Shown here one piece after another: positions 1 to 11,611 of a DNA stretch of 64,000 bases. The first letter of the stretch is position 1, and each line of letters starts with the position of its first letter. The position numbers and the translations under genes were made by a program. The stretch comes from Puccinellia tenuiflora (lineage: Eukaryota > Streptophyta > Magnoliopsida > Poales > Poaceae). The notes beneath the pieces are model-generated. The model did no database searches and was not told the DNA's origin. It saw nothing but the letters and a program-made list of their open reading frames with translations. The stretch is from assembly GCA_012064385.1 (NCBI GenBank), contig QRDG01000527.1, positions 2,494,349 to 2,558,348 on the forward strand. The letters run 5' to 3'.

Positions 1-222
1 CGCTACCATCCCTAAGGCAGCGCCGGGTACGGGGGCGCTACCCTCCTGACTTAACAGCTCGCGCCCAGCCACTTACCCTTTCACCCCTCACTTCCCCCAC
101 CCGACCCGAGCTGCTCTCTCTCTCCCTCTCACTTTCTCAACTCAATCCCCACTCAAATCTCTTCATTTGTGTTGCATTTCTTGGTGGATTTCGGCCTCCC
201 TTGGTGCAAAGAGGTATTCTCC
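1..222 (+). repeat. Left MULE terminal repeat (partial) with leader and first-intron donor
   Basis: This arm carries GCAGCGCC/GGCGCTACC motifs, then the untranslated leader of the transposase gene. The donor GAG|GTATTC falls at 213/214, and the matching acceptor TTTTTTAG ends at 544, directly before the ATG at 545. It mirrors the right arm. Promoter function is inferred by analogy with MuDR; I could not pick a certain TATA box. Confidence 0.6.
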
Positions 223-544
223 CCCGTACTTAATGTTTTTGTCCAATTCAAATTTTCCATTTTGGTGGCATTTGTTTAGATCTAGGAAACCCTAGAAATT
301 GGATGTGAGGCTAAATGTATGGTTTATTTTTGTTAATTTGCTCAATGCTTGTGTGTATGATGGCTATGGAGTGTTGGCTTATGATTTATAGGTTATGGTT
401 AGCACTTTTTGTTAATGTGGTAGATTAAATTAGGGTTTGGAGTTAATGGCTTGTTGTTAACTCAATGGTTTGTTATTTGAAACGCATAAATTAGTGCCAT
501 ATATAGTAATTTTTAACGTGTGTGTTGGCATAATAATTTTTTAG

Positions 545-3500
545 ATGGAGAGGCTTGTTAGTGTTCATTATGTGGACAAGGAAGCCTTTTTAAAAGGGAA
601 TGTGGAGCATGACCCCGACGAGATTGTGGTGGTGTTTGACCGTAGTCCTAACTATGTGGAGGTTGTGGAAAAAAATAAGGATTGCGTTGGAATGGACGGA
701 TTGAAATGATTTAGTTGAATTGGAGGGGAGGTATAATGTTGGGTTCGGAATGCACTCTCGTTGGAAGACCATGCCTCTCAACTCCGAGTCGTGTTGGAGT
801 CTATACAAGGAGATGGTGTCGGGATCTCAAGATAAGGCTCTCGAGTTATTTGTCACAAAGAAGGTTGATTCTCGAGTTCAATTTGATTTGAACCGGTGTG
901 CTTCCCATGAAGTGCAAGACACAACTTCGAGTCCACCTCGTATGACCCAACATGAAAGGAGTCAACCAACAATTACCCAAGAAGAAGCTAGCCAACCGCC
1001 AAGCCCGATTCAAAATGACCATTATGAAGCACCGGAAGAGGAGATTGATGAGTATGAAGACGATGAGGGCGAGGTTGAGCTTCATAACAATTATGTTGGT
1101 GATGTGGAGGCATATGTTACACTAGAGGACATGAACCATGACATTCCCTATACCCGAGGTTAAGCATCGGACTCGGAGGATGATGGTCCGTTCGAAGATG
1201 TTGATGAGGAAGGGTTCACTGCTAAAGAAGCCGAGCTTTTCAAGAAGGTGGTGGGCCGGGATCATCGGACATCATTGTTTCATGATCTTAGTCTCACGGA
1301 TAAAGCCGTGGTTGATGGTGGCACGAGTAAATTGCTTGGACCAAGGCCAACAACGAAGAAGTATATGGATGCAACAAAGTATGGGATTATTGAAGGAGCG
1401 AAGTTTGAAAGCTTTTTGGAGTTGAAGACATGGCTTAAGGAGTACGCGGTTAAGTATTATCGACCGTTCAAGGTGGTCTACTCCGATGCAAAAAAATGTT
1501 ACACGGTTAAATGTGTCCATGGATTGTGCGTGTAAGACCATGGAAAGGGGGCCCTATTTGGTGGATAAAAAGCTGTGTGTCGACACACATGTGTGATGGT
1601 AGGGATGTGGATGACGAAGATGTTGAGGATAAACACCGACAGCTAACCTCCGACTTCATCGCCTATAGACTTTCCAATACCATATCGGCACTCCCGACTT
1701 TTACCATTAATGGTATCATAGATATGGTGAAAGGCCTCTTCGGTTACACGGTGAAGTACGGAAAGGCATGGAAGGCTAAGCAAGCTGCATTTAAGATGTT
1801 GTACGGTGATTGGGAAGAAGCATATAACCGACTCCCTAGGTTGTTGGGAGCGATGGCGGCTACTAACCCGGGCATGTATTGGGTGGTGGAGCCATTACCC
1901 AAGAAGACCCGGATCATCAATGGTGCAATCTTTCGAGTATTTCGCCGTGCATTTTGGTCTTTTGGACAATGCATAATGGCATTTAAGCATTGTAGGCCGG
2001 TTATCTCTGTGGATGGCACATTTTTTACGGGTCAGTTCAAAGGCACACTGTTGGTCGCAATAGCTCATGATGCGAACGACCGTTTGCTTCCTTTGGCTTT
2101 TGCTTTGGTTACGGCGGAGAACAACGATAACTGGGAGTGGTTCATGAATCTTGTACGAACCAAGTGCATTGAGGCTCAAAGAGAGGTTTGTGTCATCTCG
2201 GACCGCCACCAGGGCATACTCAACGCGGTGGAGATTGAAATTCCCGGCCATGCTCGTGTGCACCATAGATGGTGCATGAGGCATTTTGAGTCAAACTTCT
2301 ACAGGGCATGTAATAGTAAGGAGTTGTCTGACGATCTCAAAGATTGTTGCCTCGCTTTCACCGAGCGACATTTCGCGAGATTGTACAACAGATTGCTCAC
2401 TCTCACAACTTCGGCTGGGGGTCAAGAGTTTTTGCACCGACATGAATCACAGGTCCACAAGTGGGCGCGAGCGTTTGACGAAAGGGGTAGGAGGTACGGT
2501 GACATGACAAGCAACATGGCTGAATGTTTCAACAATGTGATCAAGGGTGTCCGTGTATTGCCTGTGACCGCAATAGTTCAATATACGTTCGATAAGTTGA
2601 ATGTGTATTTTCAGAGTACAGCGAGGAGACTGATGATCAGATTGCAGGAAAGACCACCACCAACAAGAAGTACAAGTACCCGCCTGAAGTTGACAAATGG
2701 GTGTCACACCAGTCAAGGAAGTCGGAGTCCCAAACCGCTCAATGTTTCGATAACGACGAGTGGATTTACCAAGTCAATGAGCCGGGAGGTACCACAGTAG
2801 GCGGTGTGCAACACGGAGGGCGGGCATGCAAAGTCATGCTAAAAAAAGGAGAGTGTTCATGCCAGAGGCCTCAGTTGCTTCATCTCCCATGTTCACACTT
2901 GCGGACGGCGGGACGCATAAGAAAAGTGAAGGTGAAAGAAGTTGGCCCCGTCCGCGTGTCAGAATACTCTATTGAGGCAACAAAACACACATGGGCGAGT
3001 AGATTTCATCCGTACTTTGACCAATCTCAGTGGCCGGAGTATCATGGAATTCAAGTTTGGCCCGATCTTGATTTGAAGGTGAACACGCGGGGGAGACGGA
3101 AGACAAAGCGTTTCAGAAATGATATGGACGCGTGGGGTGCTGGAGGCCTACGAGAATGGGGCAGCCAGCATTTTCAGGAGCCCCGTGCTAGCGCCCGTTG
3201 TGGAGGATGCAATGGTGATGGACACAACACTAGAGGTTGTAGTCGAAGGAAGAGGAAAAGGGGAAACGAAGGTGGTAGCCAACAAGGTGGTAGCCAACAA
3301 GGTGGTAGCCAACACGGTGGTAGCCAACAAGGTGGTAGCCAACAAGGTGGTAGCCAACACGGTGGTACCCAACAAGGTGGTAGCCAACAAGGTGGTAGCC
3401 AACACGGTGGTAGCCAACAAGGTGGTAGTCAACACGGTGGTAGGCAAGAAGGTGGTAGGCACCAAGGTGGTTGGCAAGAAGGTGGTAGCCACCAAGGTGG

Positions 3501-3621
3501 TAGCCACCAAGGTGGTAGCCAACACGGTGGTAGCGGCCGTCGCGTTTCAATGTTTGACCAATTTCGTGATGGTGGACGAAGAGGTCGTAGAGGTGGTACT
3601 AGTGGTCGAGCCCGGTATTAA
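545..3621 (+). pseudogene. MULE transposase (mudrA-like), broken
   Basis: This is the DDE transposase that would cut and join the element ends in the nucleus. The start is the ATG at 545, immediately after the 5'-UTR intron acceptor. After a divergent N-terminal region the MULE transposase domain runs from about 1560 to 2600. The putative catalytic residues are Asp in SVDGT (2012-2014), Asp in ISDRH (2201-2203) and Glu in NMAECFN (2522-2524). A SWIM zinc finger (CSC ... CSH) follows at about 2852-2900, then a CCHC knuckle (CGGCNGDGHNTRGC) near 3200-3240 and a Gly-Ser-Gln repeat tail. Breaks: one extra A near 671, TGA at 702-704, TAA at 1161-1163, a small deletion shifting frame near 1513, and a one-base loss near 2612. 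The DDE triad lies in one uninterrupted stretch, but the whole protein cannot be made. An intact relative elsewhere would have to supply transposase. Confidence 0.85.
3271..3534 (+). repeat. 15-bp coding minisatellite (Gly-Gly-Ser-Gln-Gln/His)
   Basis: About 17 near-identical copies of the unit GGTGGTAGCCAACAA encode the C-terminal tail of the transposase. Variants are in whole codons: CAA/CAC gives Gln/His, with a few AGG, ACC and TGG changes. The length is a multiple of three throughout, so the repeat expanded without breaking frame. Confidence 0.9.
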
Positions 3622-3722
3622 TTTGGTATGAATGCAATTTATGTAGCCAACATTATTATGAATTTCATCTCGAATATTATTTCATTTATTGTACTAACAA
3701 TTTTGTGCTAAATTTTGTAGGC

Positions 3723-4333
3723 ATGGGGTCCTCCGATCCGATGGAGAAACCATGGACGTGGAGGTACGCAGGGAAGCAATTTGGTGAGGCGGAGTTGGTT
3801 CCGGTGAAGTGTTGGTGTGGTGATGAATGTGTTTCTAAGCAGTCGACGGATTCGGATGAAACAAGAGGAAGGAGATTTTGGATGTGTCCGAACTATGCAC
3901 ATGACAAGCCGAAACCAAAGAACACCTATGACCGTCCTAAGGTATGTGTCCTCCTTTGTACATGACAAAGGTTTAAATTTCTTCATACATGCTAATAACA
4001 ATATTATTTCAGTCTCCACCGCCCCTTTGCCGCTTCTACAAGTGGATAGATATGGAGCAAAGTGATTACCACAAGCATGAGGTTGAGTATCAGTATGCAA
4101 AGCTAGCTGAACGTGCAGCGAAGAAGGTGCGTGATGAACAGCGGGAAGAGAAGAGGAAAGAATGGCTACTTGTGGAACGTTTGGAGAAGGAGGCAAAGGA
4201 GCGTGAAGAGGCAAAAAAGCGTGAGGAGGAGAGGGCAAGGAAGCGTGAGAGGGCTTGTCGGGCACAAGAGGAGGAAGAAGCGGAGAAGGATGCGGCGAAG
4301 CGTAAGGGGAAGTATCCACGTTGGACTCAATAG
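3723..4333 (+). CDS. GRF-type zinc finger / charged coiled-coil protein of the MULE
   Basis: Two exons, 3723-3941 and 4013-4333, joined in phase 0 across a 71-bp intron (AAG|GTATGT ... TTTCAG|TCT). The product is about 179 residues. Residues 25-85 match the layout of a GRF zinc finger: CWCGDEC, then GRRFWMC, then LCRFYKW, with the intron inside the finger. GRF fingers in other proteins bind single-stranded nucleic acid. The rest is a long Lys/Glu/Arg-rich helix, probably a coiled coil. The frame is intact. It begins about 100 bp after the transposase stop, with an acceptor-like TTTTGTAG ending at 3720, so it could be read from the same transcript. Its role in transposition is unknown; nucleic-acid binding or partner bridging is inference. 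I regard it as a real element gene because the finger is only complete after splicing. Confidence 0.7.
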
Positions 4334-4559
4334 AGTCTCCAACATTGATGCCGTCGATGCCGTGGACTATCTAATGAACTAGGTGTCATGAATTTGTTAT
4401 CTCCATCAAAGATTTGTGTGTTGAACCTTGTATTCCGTGGATTTCGTGCGAACTTTGCAATGTATTGAACTTTATGAATTTGTTGTTCTTGTCATGACAT
4501 ATGTTAATTCCTGTGAAAGCAACAAGTTCATTTTTCGGCAGATTTTTGAAACTGCAGAG

Positions 4560-5385
4560 AGTAGCGCCTTGGCCCGGGGCGCTGCCGTCAATATGGTAGC
4601 GCCTCGGATTGGGGCGCTACCATGGGTAGCGCCGCGGCCTGGGGCGCTACCGTGAAGAGGGCAGCGCCGTGGGCTGGGGCGCTACCATATTGAATTTGTT
4701 CGACCTGGGAGTAACAGAAGGGGGGTCTTCCTGGCTCCTCTCCTCGACGCCGAAAACGACTAAGGACCAGAGGGCAGCGCCCCTGCCTGGGGCGCTACCG
4801 TGAAGAGGGCAGCGCCGTGGGCTGGGGCGCTACCATATTGAATTTGTTCGACCTGGGAGTAACAGAAGGGGGGTCTTCCTGGCTCCTCTCCTCGACGCCG
4901 AAAACGACTAAGGACCAGAGGGCAGCGCCCCTGCCTGGGGCGCTACCGTGAAGAGGGCAGCGCCGTGGTCTGGGGCGCTACCATATTGAATTTGTTCGAC
5001 CTGGGAGTAACAGAAGGGGGGTCTTCCTGGCTCCTCTCCTCGACGCCGAAAACGACTAAGGACGAGATGGTAGCGCCGCTGCCTGGGGCGCTACCATGAA
5101 GAGGGTAGCGCCGTGGGCTGGGGCGCTACCATATTGAATTTGTTCGACCTGAGAGTAACAGAAGGGGGGTCTTCCTGGCTCCTCTCCTCGACGCCGAAAA
5201 CGACTAAGGACCAGAGGGCAGCGCCCCAGGCTGGGGCGCTACCAACCAGAGGGCAGCGCCCCAGGCTGGGGCGCTACCAACCAGAGGGCAGCGCCTCCTG
5301 TCGGGGCGCTACCATTTGCAGCGCCCTACCTACTGGCGCTGCACTGACATGGGTAACGCCCCAGCCTGGGGCGCTACCATTTTAA
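4560..5385. repeat. 148-bp tandem array of hairpin-forming motifs inside the MULE
   Basis: Near-identical 148-bp units start at about 4653, 4801, 4949 and 5097. Each holds two GC-rich inverted motifs (GCAGCGCC ... GGGGCGCTACC) and a shared spacer containing TTGTTCGACCTG and CTCGACGCCGAAAACG. Flanking shorter repeats (about 36 bp) continue to 5385. Each motif can fold on itself with roughly 12-bp arms. The same motif is in both element ends. The array sits between the 3' ends of the convergent genes, so it may also act in 3'-end formation; that is inference. Confidence 0.9.
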
Positions 5386-5648
5386 AAATTTGCTACACAG
5401 CAAACCATTAGTGCATCAACAATTACATTTCGATCGAACAACAGGATGCATCAAACAACACATGAAATAACAGGATACATTTAACTAGTTCCATAACAAC
5501 ACGAGTTCATAATGTTCCACAATATTACATAGATGACAATAATGTTCCACAATATTGCATAGATAACAACTACGAGTTCATAATGTCCTCGAAATGACGA
5601 CAAGTCCGATAGCTAGATGGATAGCTGACAACTACGAGAAAGCCCCAA

Positions 5649-8226
5649 CTAGTTCCTTCTCCTCCTAGGAGGTAACTCCGGCGATGAGGGCCCCTCGGTC
5701 CGAATCCTCCTCAAAGCTGAATTGGGTGCCTTCCTAACACCCCTCCTAAGCCTTTGCCTAACACCCCTCCTAGGTGTTAACGCCTGCTCATCTTCTGGCT
5801 CAGCCTCTGGCTCCCCCTCTTCCTCATCCTCTGTCTCAGCCTCTGGATCAACCTCCTTGTTTTTCTTCTCCCACTGAGATGGTGTGTACCGTGTGAATTT
5901 CTTCCTGGACCTGAAGTTGAAGTCACGCCGCTGAAATTGATACTCCTGCAAAGTCATATCATCCGGAACCTACACGATTAGTAGTATTGATGATGCCAAT
6001 GATCTTTGTCTCATTTTTGCGCAAAAGTTGAAGAAATGGACAGATTTCTTACCTCATCATCCTCATCTTCGAGATCTTCGAGATGAGTTGGGTTAGAGCT
6101 TGAAGCTTCGCCGCGGACATCCCTTGAAGTTGACCCCGTCTGAATGGTGTCATCGGAACCACGGCAACCAAGCAAAAGAGCTAACGTGCGTAACCGGCTG
6201 GCCGAACGCTGTGACATTAACAAATTGAGATGAGGAAGAAAACCAAACACATAGTATGCACCAACCCCGGATTCCATAAGCATACCTTCACGAAGTCTCG
6301 TACAGCATTGTTTCCCTTCTTGGTGGTAGGCTGCGCAAGTGCTTGGGTTGCTTCGGTTGCTTGGGTGTCGATCTCGGTGCGCTACGAACATAAACATGTG
6401 AATATAGCATATATACTCCAATTATGTTGACGAAGGTAGAAAATAAAATTTTACCATAAAGTTGATAAGAGGAGCGAACTTAGTTTGGTGGCCCTCCCTT
6501 ACGAGTTTGTTGTACTCGGCTGCAACAAGATCTTCTGCAGAACTGCTACTGTGCTCCTCCATGATTTCAGGATCAAAAGCAGGTGGGCATAAGGACACAC
6601 GAGTCCGTGGCACGAACCATCGAAGGTACCGGTCGAACGCAGCTGAGTCGAAAGACGGGTACTGTTCGATGTGGACCACATTCTCCTTCGCTTGTCTCAA
6701 ACGGGCATTCCACTTATCGACGTAATCGGAATGATATGAATGCCAATCCTTAACCTTCTTCTGATACTTTCGCTCCATTCTGCACATTTAACAATACACA
6801 TTACTATTATCATCAATTCTATATAGTACCATGGTAATAACAGAATTGGAAGATTACTCACATATGAAGCGAGTACTTCGTGTCCTTATACTTGGGCGGT
6901 GTAGTTTGACATAACCCAAACTGGGTCATCACACGTTGTGGCAGGTGGTACTCAACAGCCCACACGCATATCATTGGGCACTGTAACAGCCAAAGGTATT
7001 CTTCCTCCATGCACTTCGGGTTCAACTCGAATCCCGATGCGCGTCCGAAGTGAGTCCCATAACCATATGGCAGCCAGTTCACCTACAACATAATACATCA
7101 ATTAGTAGATGGTTCGATTTAAAGGGGATGAATGGTATCATACCATTTTTACCTGCTCAGGGGTTAGCGCATCAAACTCGTTGGTGTACCGCACATAGTC
7201 CATGTTCGAGTTCCCACTATAATCGGCAACCACGTCCCACATGTATGCCCACGTAGGTCTACGCAGCGGGTTTCCATGGTCGTCCCAAGGTTTGAAATTC
7301 AATATTGTCGGCCGACCTACCGGAAAGTGTTCCCACATCCAAACCGAAAGTAGGAGCAATGAATCACCCATACATCCCTCTTTTCCGATCCTACGGCAAG
7401 CATCATCCAACTGCACAAGTGGAAGCACAATTAGATAATTTGTTTACCGTAATAGGTGAAGAAAATATGAAACATTGATTACCTGACGGTATAAGTAGGC
7501 CAGTGCAGCTGAACCCCAACTCAGTTTCCTCTGGCTCATTAACGCCTTCAGCCACATCCACGGAGCGTGCCGACCACCGGCGTCAGCAAACAAAGACCTA
7601 GAGATGACATACCACACGTATGCACGTGCATACTGCAGAATAGTCTCCTCATTAGCGTCAGCGGGGCACTGGCTAAACTGTTGTTTTATCCAAACATATG
7701 TGGCACCAGAGGGGTTTCTTTCCTTAGTCGGGTCTACCTTCAATGAAGGTACCTTACCAATAAGACCAAACATCGACTCACGCCAACCTTCGGGATCTGT
7801 GCTAAAACACACAGGATCTCCGTCAATGGGGAGTGCAAGGATCATCGAGACATCCTGAAGAGTCACGGTCATCTCCCCGGTGCGGAGGTGAAAAGTATGC
7901 GTCTCCGGCCTCCACCGGTCAATAAGTGCGGTGAGGGCAGCAGGGTTCATGTTCGGCGTCGACCGAGTAACTAGGCTGAAGAACGGAAGGAGTCCTAGAC
8001 GAGTAATGTACGGTGTGTACCGCTCGTCATATGGCATCGCATTGGACGACACCTCGTGATACCTCATCCGCAAAGGTGAAAAGACCTACACAAAATCACA
8101 ACTTAGAACATTACAAATCCATATAATATTCTCATATGACACAATTATCAATATATGTACCTCCTTCTTATCCGCCATATACCGCGCACGGTGGTCTTTA
8201 TCATATCTCTCATCGATTAGCTCCAT
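5649..8226 (-). CDS. Plant mobile domain (aminotransferase-like) protein, intact 8-exon gene
   Basis: Eight exons can be joined with consensus splice sites and no stop: 8226-8161, 8085-7483, 7410-7153, 7082-6862, 6779-6455, 6381-6286, 6208-6053 and 5969-5649, giving about 681 residues. Exons 2-3 carry the plant mobile domain: the LGLLPF start, the HTFHLRTGEMTVTLQDV strand region, LPIDGDPV, then the WGSAALAYLYR and WMWEHFPVGRP blocks. The C-terminus is acidic (Glu/Asp runs) and then basic (RRGVRQRLRRG). PMD proteins such as MAIN/MAIL1 in Arabidopsis act in transposon silencing and genome stability, and PMD copies ride on grass transposons. The untranslated first exon, near 8700-8621 with its donor at 8620, mirrors the transposase leader. 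The open frame goes above 8226, so an upstream start is possible. All splice phases agree, unlike the damaged transposase in the same element. Confidence 0.8.
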
Positions 8227-8611
8227 CCTATATTTTTTATACATCCAAGAAATATGAATATGAGAGAGCAAATCTATATAAATTCTCATAATATGCAATC
8301 CAACATTAATACGCAATCCATCCTTCGGTGCAACTAGTAGAGCTAAGCTAATATTGCACTAATATTCTACCACATATATTGCACTAATATTTGACATGCA
8401 TCTAGTAGAGCTAAGCTAACCGGATTAATAAAATTAAAAAAAATAATTACAAAGCCTAAAGATTGCAAGTGATACTCTGATGCTACAGCACTAACAATAT
8501 TGGCAATATTCCGTCCTAAATTCGAAATCTAGGATGAACTAGGGTTTCACCTAAAACTCCAAAAATAAGCCAAATGTGACACATAATCCGGATGAAATTT
8601 AGAGGATCGAA

Positions 8612-8936
8612 GGAGAATACCTTGGGGAAGTGGTAGAGCACGAAATCCACGGAGAAAATCTTCAGATCTGGCCGATTTGGGTGGAGGATTTGAGAGGGGG
8701 AGAGAGAGGAGTCGCGGCCGGCTGGGGCTCTGTTCTTCGTCCAGAAACGAACAGGTATGCGTCGGGTGCGGACGGGCGTGACTGTTAAGTTTGGGAGGGC
8801 AGCGCCCCCGTCGCCGGCGCTACGCTCAATAGGGTAGCGCCCCAGCCTGGGGCGCTACCTAAACGGGACGGCAGCGCCGCAGCCTGGGGCGTTACCCTAT
8901 TGAGGGTAGCGCCCTGCTGTAAGGCGCTGCCCAAAA
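8612..8936 (-). repeat. Right MULE terminal repeat with leader of the PMD gene
   Basis: On the minus strand this arm reads hairpin motifs, CTTAACAG, a pyrimidine-rich leader, GTGGATTTCG and the donor AAG|GTATTCTCC at 8621/8620, matching the left arm in the same order. Three GGTAGCGCC-type inverted motifs lie at 8795-8935. The outer end is set where the motifs stop. Confidence 0.65.
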
Positions 8937-11043
8937 GGGTTAGTTTTGAAAAAAAAATCGAGTCCAGTTCATTTTGTGCTAAACTTTGCCCACGTGGTTA
9001 TTTTCGTCAATTTTCACCCCCCGGCCCGTGCCGTGCACAGTGGCCGCAGAGTCGGTCACACATGCATGCTGCCGATCCATCCGACGCACGCACAGTGTCT
9101 AGCTAGCTGGAGTAGCTGTGTGTATGCGATGCGATGTGCATGCACAGTGGGTTGACACGTCCAATTAATAATGGACCTAGCCTGCTCCGTTTCGGGGCGC
9201 GTACGTGCCTGCCTGCCTTGTGGTGCGTGACGGGTGCCGGTCAGGTCAGGACCATGCATGGGGGAGTAGGGGTTGATCGGATTGATGCGATGGGAAGCAG
9301 CTGTAGTACGTGCTATCCATACTTGTCAGGTACGATTCCGTGCTACAGAAGCCTACAGATGCACGGTTCAATGGCGATGGTGGCCTATACAGCGGAGATC
9401 TGACCCCGCGCACCGCGAGGCCACAAAACCATGGATGACTTTTCTTTTTCTCTTGATGTATCTGCACCGCGCTAGCAGCAAACTGCGGGACTGCCGGCCA
9501 CCGCTGGGTCCACCCGGTGCACTGTGTGTGTATATGCCACTGACTGCCATGCAAATGCATGCATGCTCCGTTTGCGTCGTCGCGGTCCCCGGCCTCCGCT
9601 CCTCCTGTGCCGATTTGATGGCGGGAACAGTCGACGGAATAGCATGCCTTGCCACCCCCACCATGCATGCACGGTGCTGCCTAGCTGCGCTGCGCAGCGG
9701 TTGAGATTGCTGCGTGGAGGGAGTACATTTCCTGTCACGATGGGCCACAGGGCCAGGCGCATTGAAAGCTTCTGGTTTTCCTCCTCACTGCGGTGGTGGG
9801 CTGGTTCAATATATATAGTTACTGCAGTTTTTTCTTTTCTTCAAAACTTACCAATGTGGCCGGATCGAGCTTCATCGCCTAGAAAATGCAGAACGATCTA
9901 GCGTAGGATCATAGAAAAAAGACCAAACCACAAAATAACCGCTATTTTGCTGTTCGAACCGAAAAAAACTGCCATTTTGACGTTTTCCACAAAGAGAATA
10001 AAATGTGGCATGAGTGAAATTTCATAACGAGGCCTTCCCGCCGACGAAGCCGCCGCCATCTCACATCATCGATTCGAGCCGTCCTCGGTGTCTTTGTAAC
10101 CTCGTGCCATACAAACCTATTTTGGAGCTCACCGAGAGTCATTTCCTTTCTTCGCGATCCTTTTCGAGCCACCCTTAATACATCCTTTCCAGCGGTCTTA
10201 AGCATGGTGAACAGTTCAGTTCATCGAGTGTTCATCTTGTGCGTGTTGTAATTCATGGCAAGGATACCATAACTCACAGACTCAAGGATGGATCATATAA
10301 GTGCCCAACTCTTTGGGTAAGCTCTGATCTTTGAAAGTACCGCTGAATCTTTAATAATATGAGTAGTCGGCGAACTAACCTCGGTCATCTTGAAAGCAAA
10401 TAAGGATTCAGATACTTCATATTTCTCACTCCTTGCATGCTCCTGAAATACATGATGCAATCATCACTTTGGACTAAAAAATGTTCCTAGTCTCATAAAA
10501 CGCATCGTCTACCGTAGGTTCGAGTTTGCTCCAAGACGTAGTCCTTCTCAACACCTTTGAGAACTATTCTAACATTATGATATTAGTCCATAGAGTTGTT
10601 TTTGGTGCCTTCAATTTCTCTTTCTCTAACGGTTGGTTAAAAGGAAAAAAAGGGAATTGCGAGTCATTGATCTAGAACGAAAAAGGAAATTCACTTAAAC
10701 TTGTTTATGATTAATTGTTTTCTTACTATTAAAAAATTAATTAGAGTACTTCCACTAAAATCACTATCCCCCCATATTTACCTTTTAGCGATTCAAGATC
10801 TACGACACTTATTCCACCATTAACGTGGACTTCAGTGATGACGGAATATAACGAGCCAGTTAGGTAAACATACCAATCATACCAACATATGACTCCCGTT
10901 CATCTTTCAATGGCTGTGTTTAGAGCTCAAGATGATATTAGCTAGGCTCGTCAAGGCAACCTTAATGTTTAGACTGCGCGAACAATATACACCTGTCTCA
11001 TGTGTACATGTCCCACCTCGGGGTGGCCCTTATTTTAGAGGAG
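8937..11043. other. Non-coding stretch, no gene recognised
   Basis: The left part (9000-9900) is GC-rich with many TGCATGCA-like and CTAGCTAG repeats; the right part is AT-rich. Short open frames here (for example 9942-10205 minus) have no recognisable domain and overlap one another on both strands, as chance frames in GC-rich DNA do. I see no splice-supported gene. Confidence 0.6.
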
Positions 11044-11611
11044 TACTTCCCCCGTTCCGAATTATAAGATTGATGTGGGATTACCACGGCAATACCCCTC
11101 GATAATGGACTAGGGTTTTGACATGAGGGAAAGAGTGCGATGGTGGTATCGTCTGTAACAAGGAGAAGGCGATTTACCTAGGTTCAGGCCCCCGGAGGGT
11201 AACACCCTACTCCTGCTTATTTGATCTGTATTGATGATGAGGATACAACGATGCCGCAATGGCTATGGTGATGCAGATGGGATCTGTGTATGTCTCTCTT
11301 CTGCTCGGTGGTCCCTCCCAGTCTTTATATAGGATGCTGGGTCTCGAGTGTTCGTGACCGATTTGGTCACGGAATAGGTGGAAACCCTAGATATCATAGC
11401 CTATGCCACCGTGTCTTGCTCCGTACTCCAGAAGATTGGTAGCAGGTACGCCCCCCCCCCCCACCCACGCTGGCTTGGGCTTCATGAACTTTGACGGGCC
11501 ACCAGGCGGGCCTTCGGCTGGGCTGTAGCGAGCATACCAATAGTGGGGACCCGGTGAGTATGCCCACGTCAAAGATATTTTAGGTATTTCAATATGAAAC
11601 GGAGAGAGTAC
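11044..11611. mobile_element. Stowaway-like MITE ends flanking about 500 bp of other repeat DNA
   Basis: Position 11044 begins TACTTCCCCCGTTCCGAATT, and 11596-11611 ends GAAACGGAGAGAGTAC. These are degenerate inverted copies of the Stowaway terminus (CTCCCTCCGTTCCGAATTA type). The 11075-11575 interior is too long and unlike a MITE core, so another element probably inserted between the ends. The next 430 bases to 12039 hold nothing I can name. Confidence 0.4.

Larger units (their letters stand above)
1..8936. mobile_element. Mutator-like element (MULE), left end outside window
   Basis: Both ends carry the same GC-rich hairpin motifs (GGTAGCGCC ... GGCGCTACC) followed inward by matching leader sequence in opposite orientation: GGGGGCGCT and CTTAACAG at 33-56, and their reverse complement near 8790-8815. 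A leader with GTGGATTTCG and a first-intron donor GGTATTCTCC follows on both sides (184-222 and 8612-8650). Inside are a mudrA-like transposase (+), a GRF-finger gene (+) and a PMD gene (-), arranged convergently around a tandem repeat. This layout recalls maize MuDR, which has two convergent genes each driven from a terminal inverted repeat. The left terminus and its 9-bp target duplication lie beyond position 1, so the right boundary near 8936 is inferred from where the hairpin motifs stop. Confidence 0.8.

Noticed and set aside
3148..3631. Three long frames of repeated Thr-Thr-Leu or Val-Val-Ala-Asn text
   Set aside because: They are alternate-frame readings of the 15-bp minisatellite.
9942..10205. 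87-codon minus-strand frame rich in Arg/Lys as a small gene
   Set aside because: No start context, no domain and no neighbouring exon; cannot be supported.
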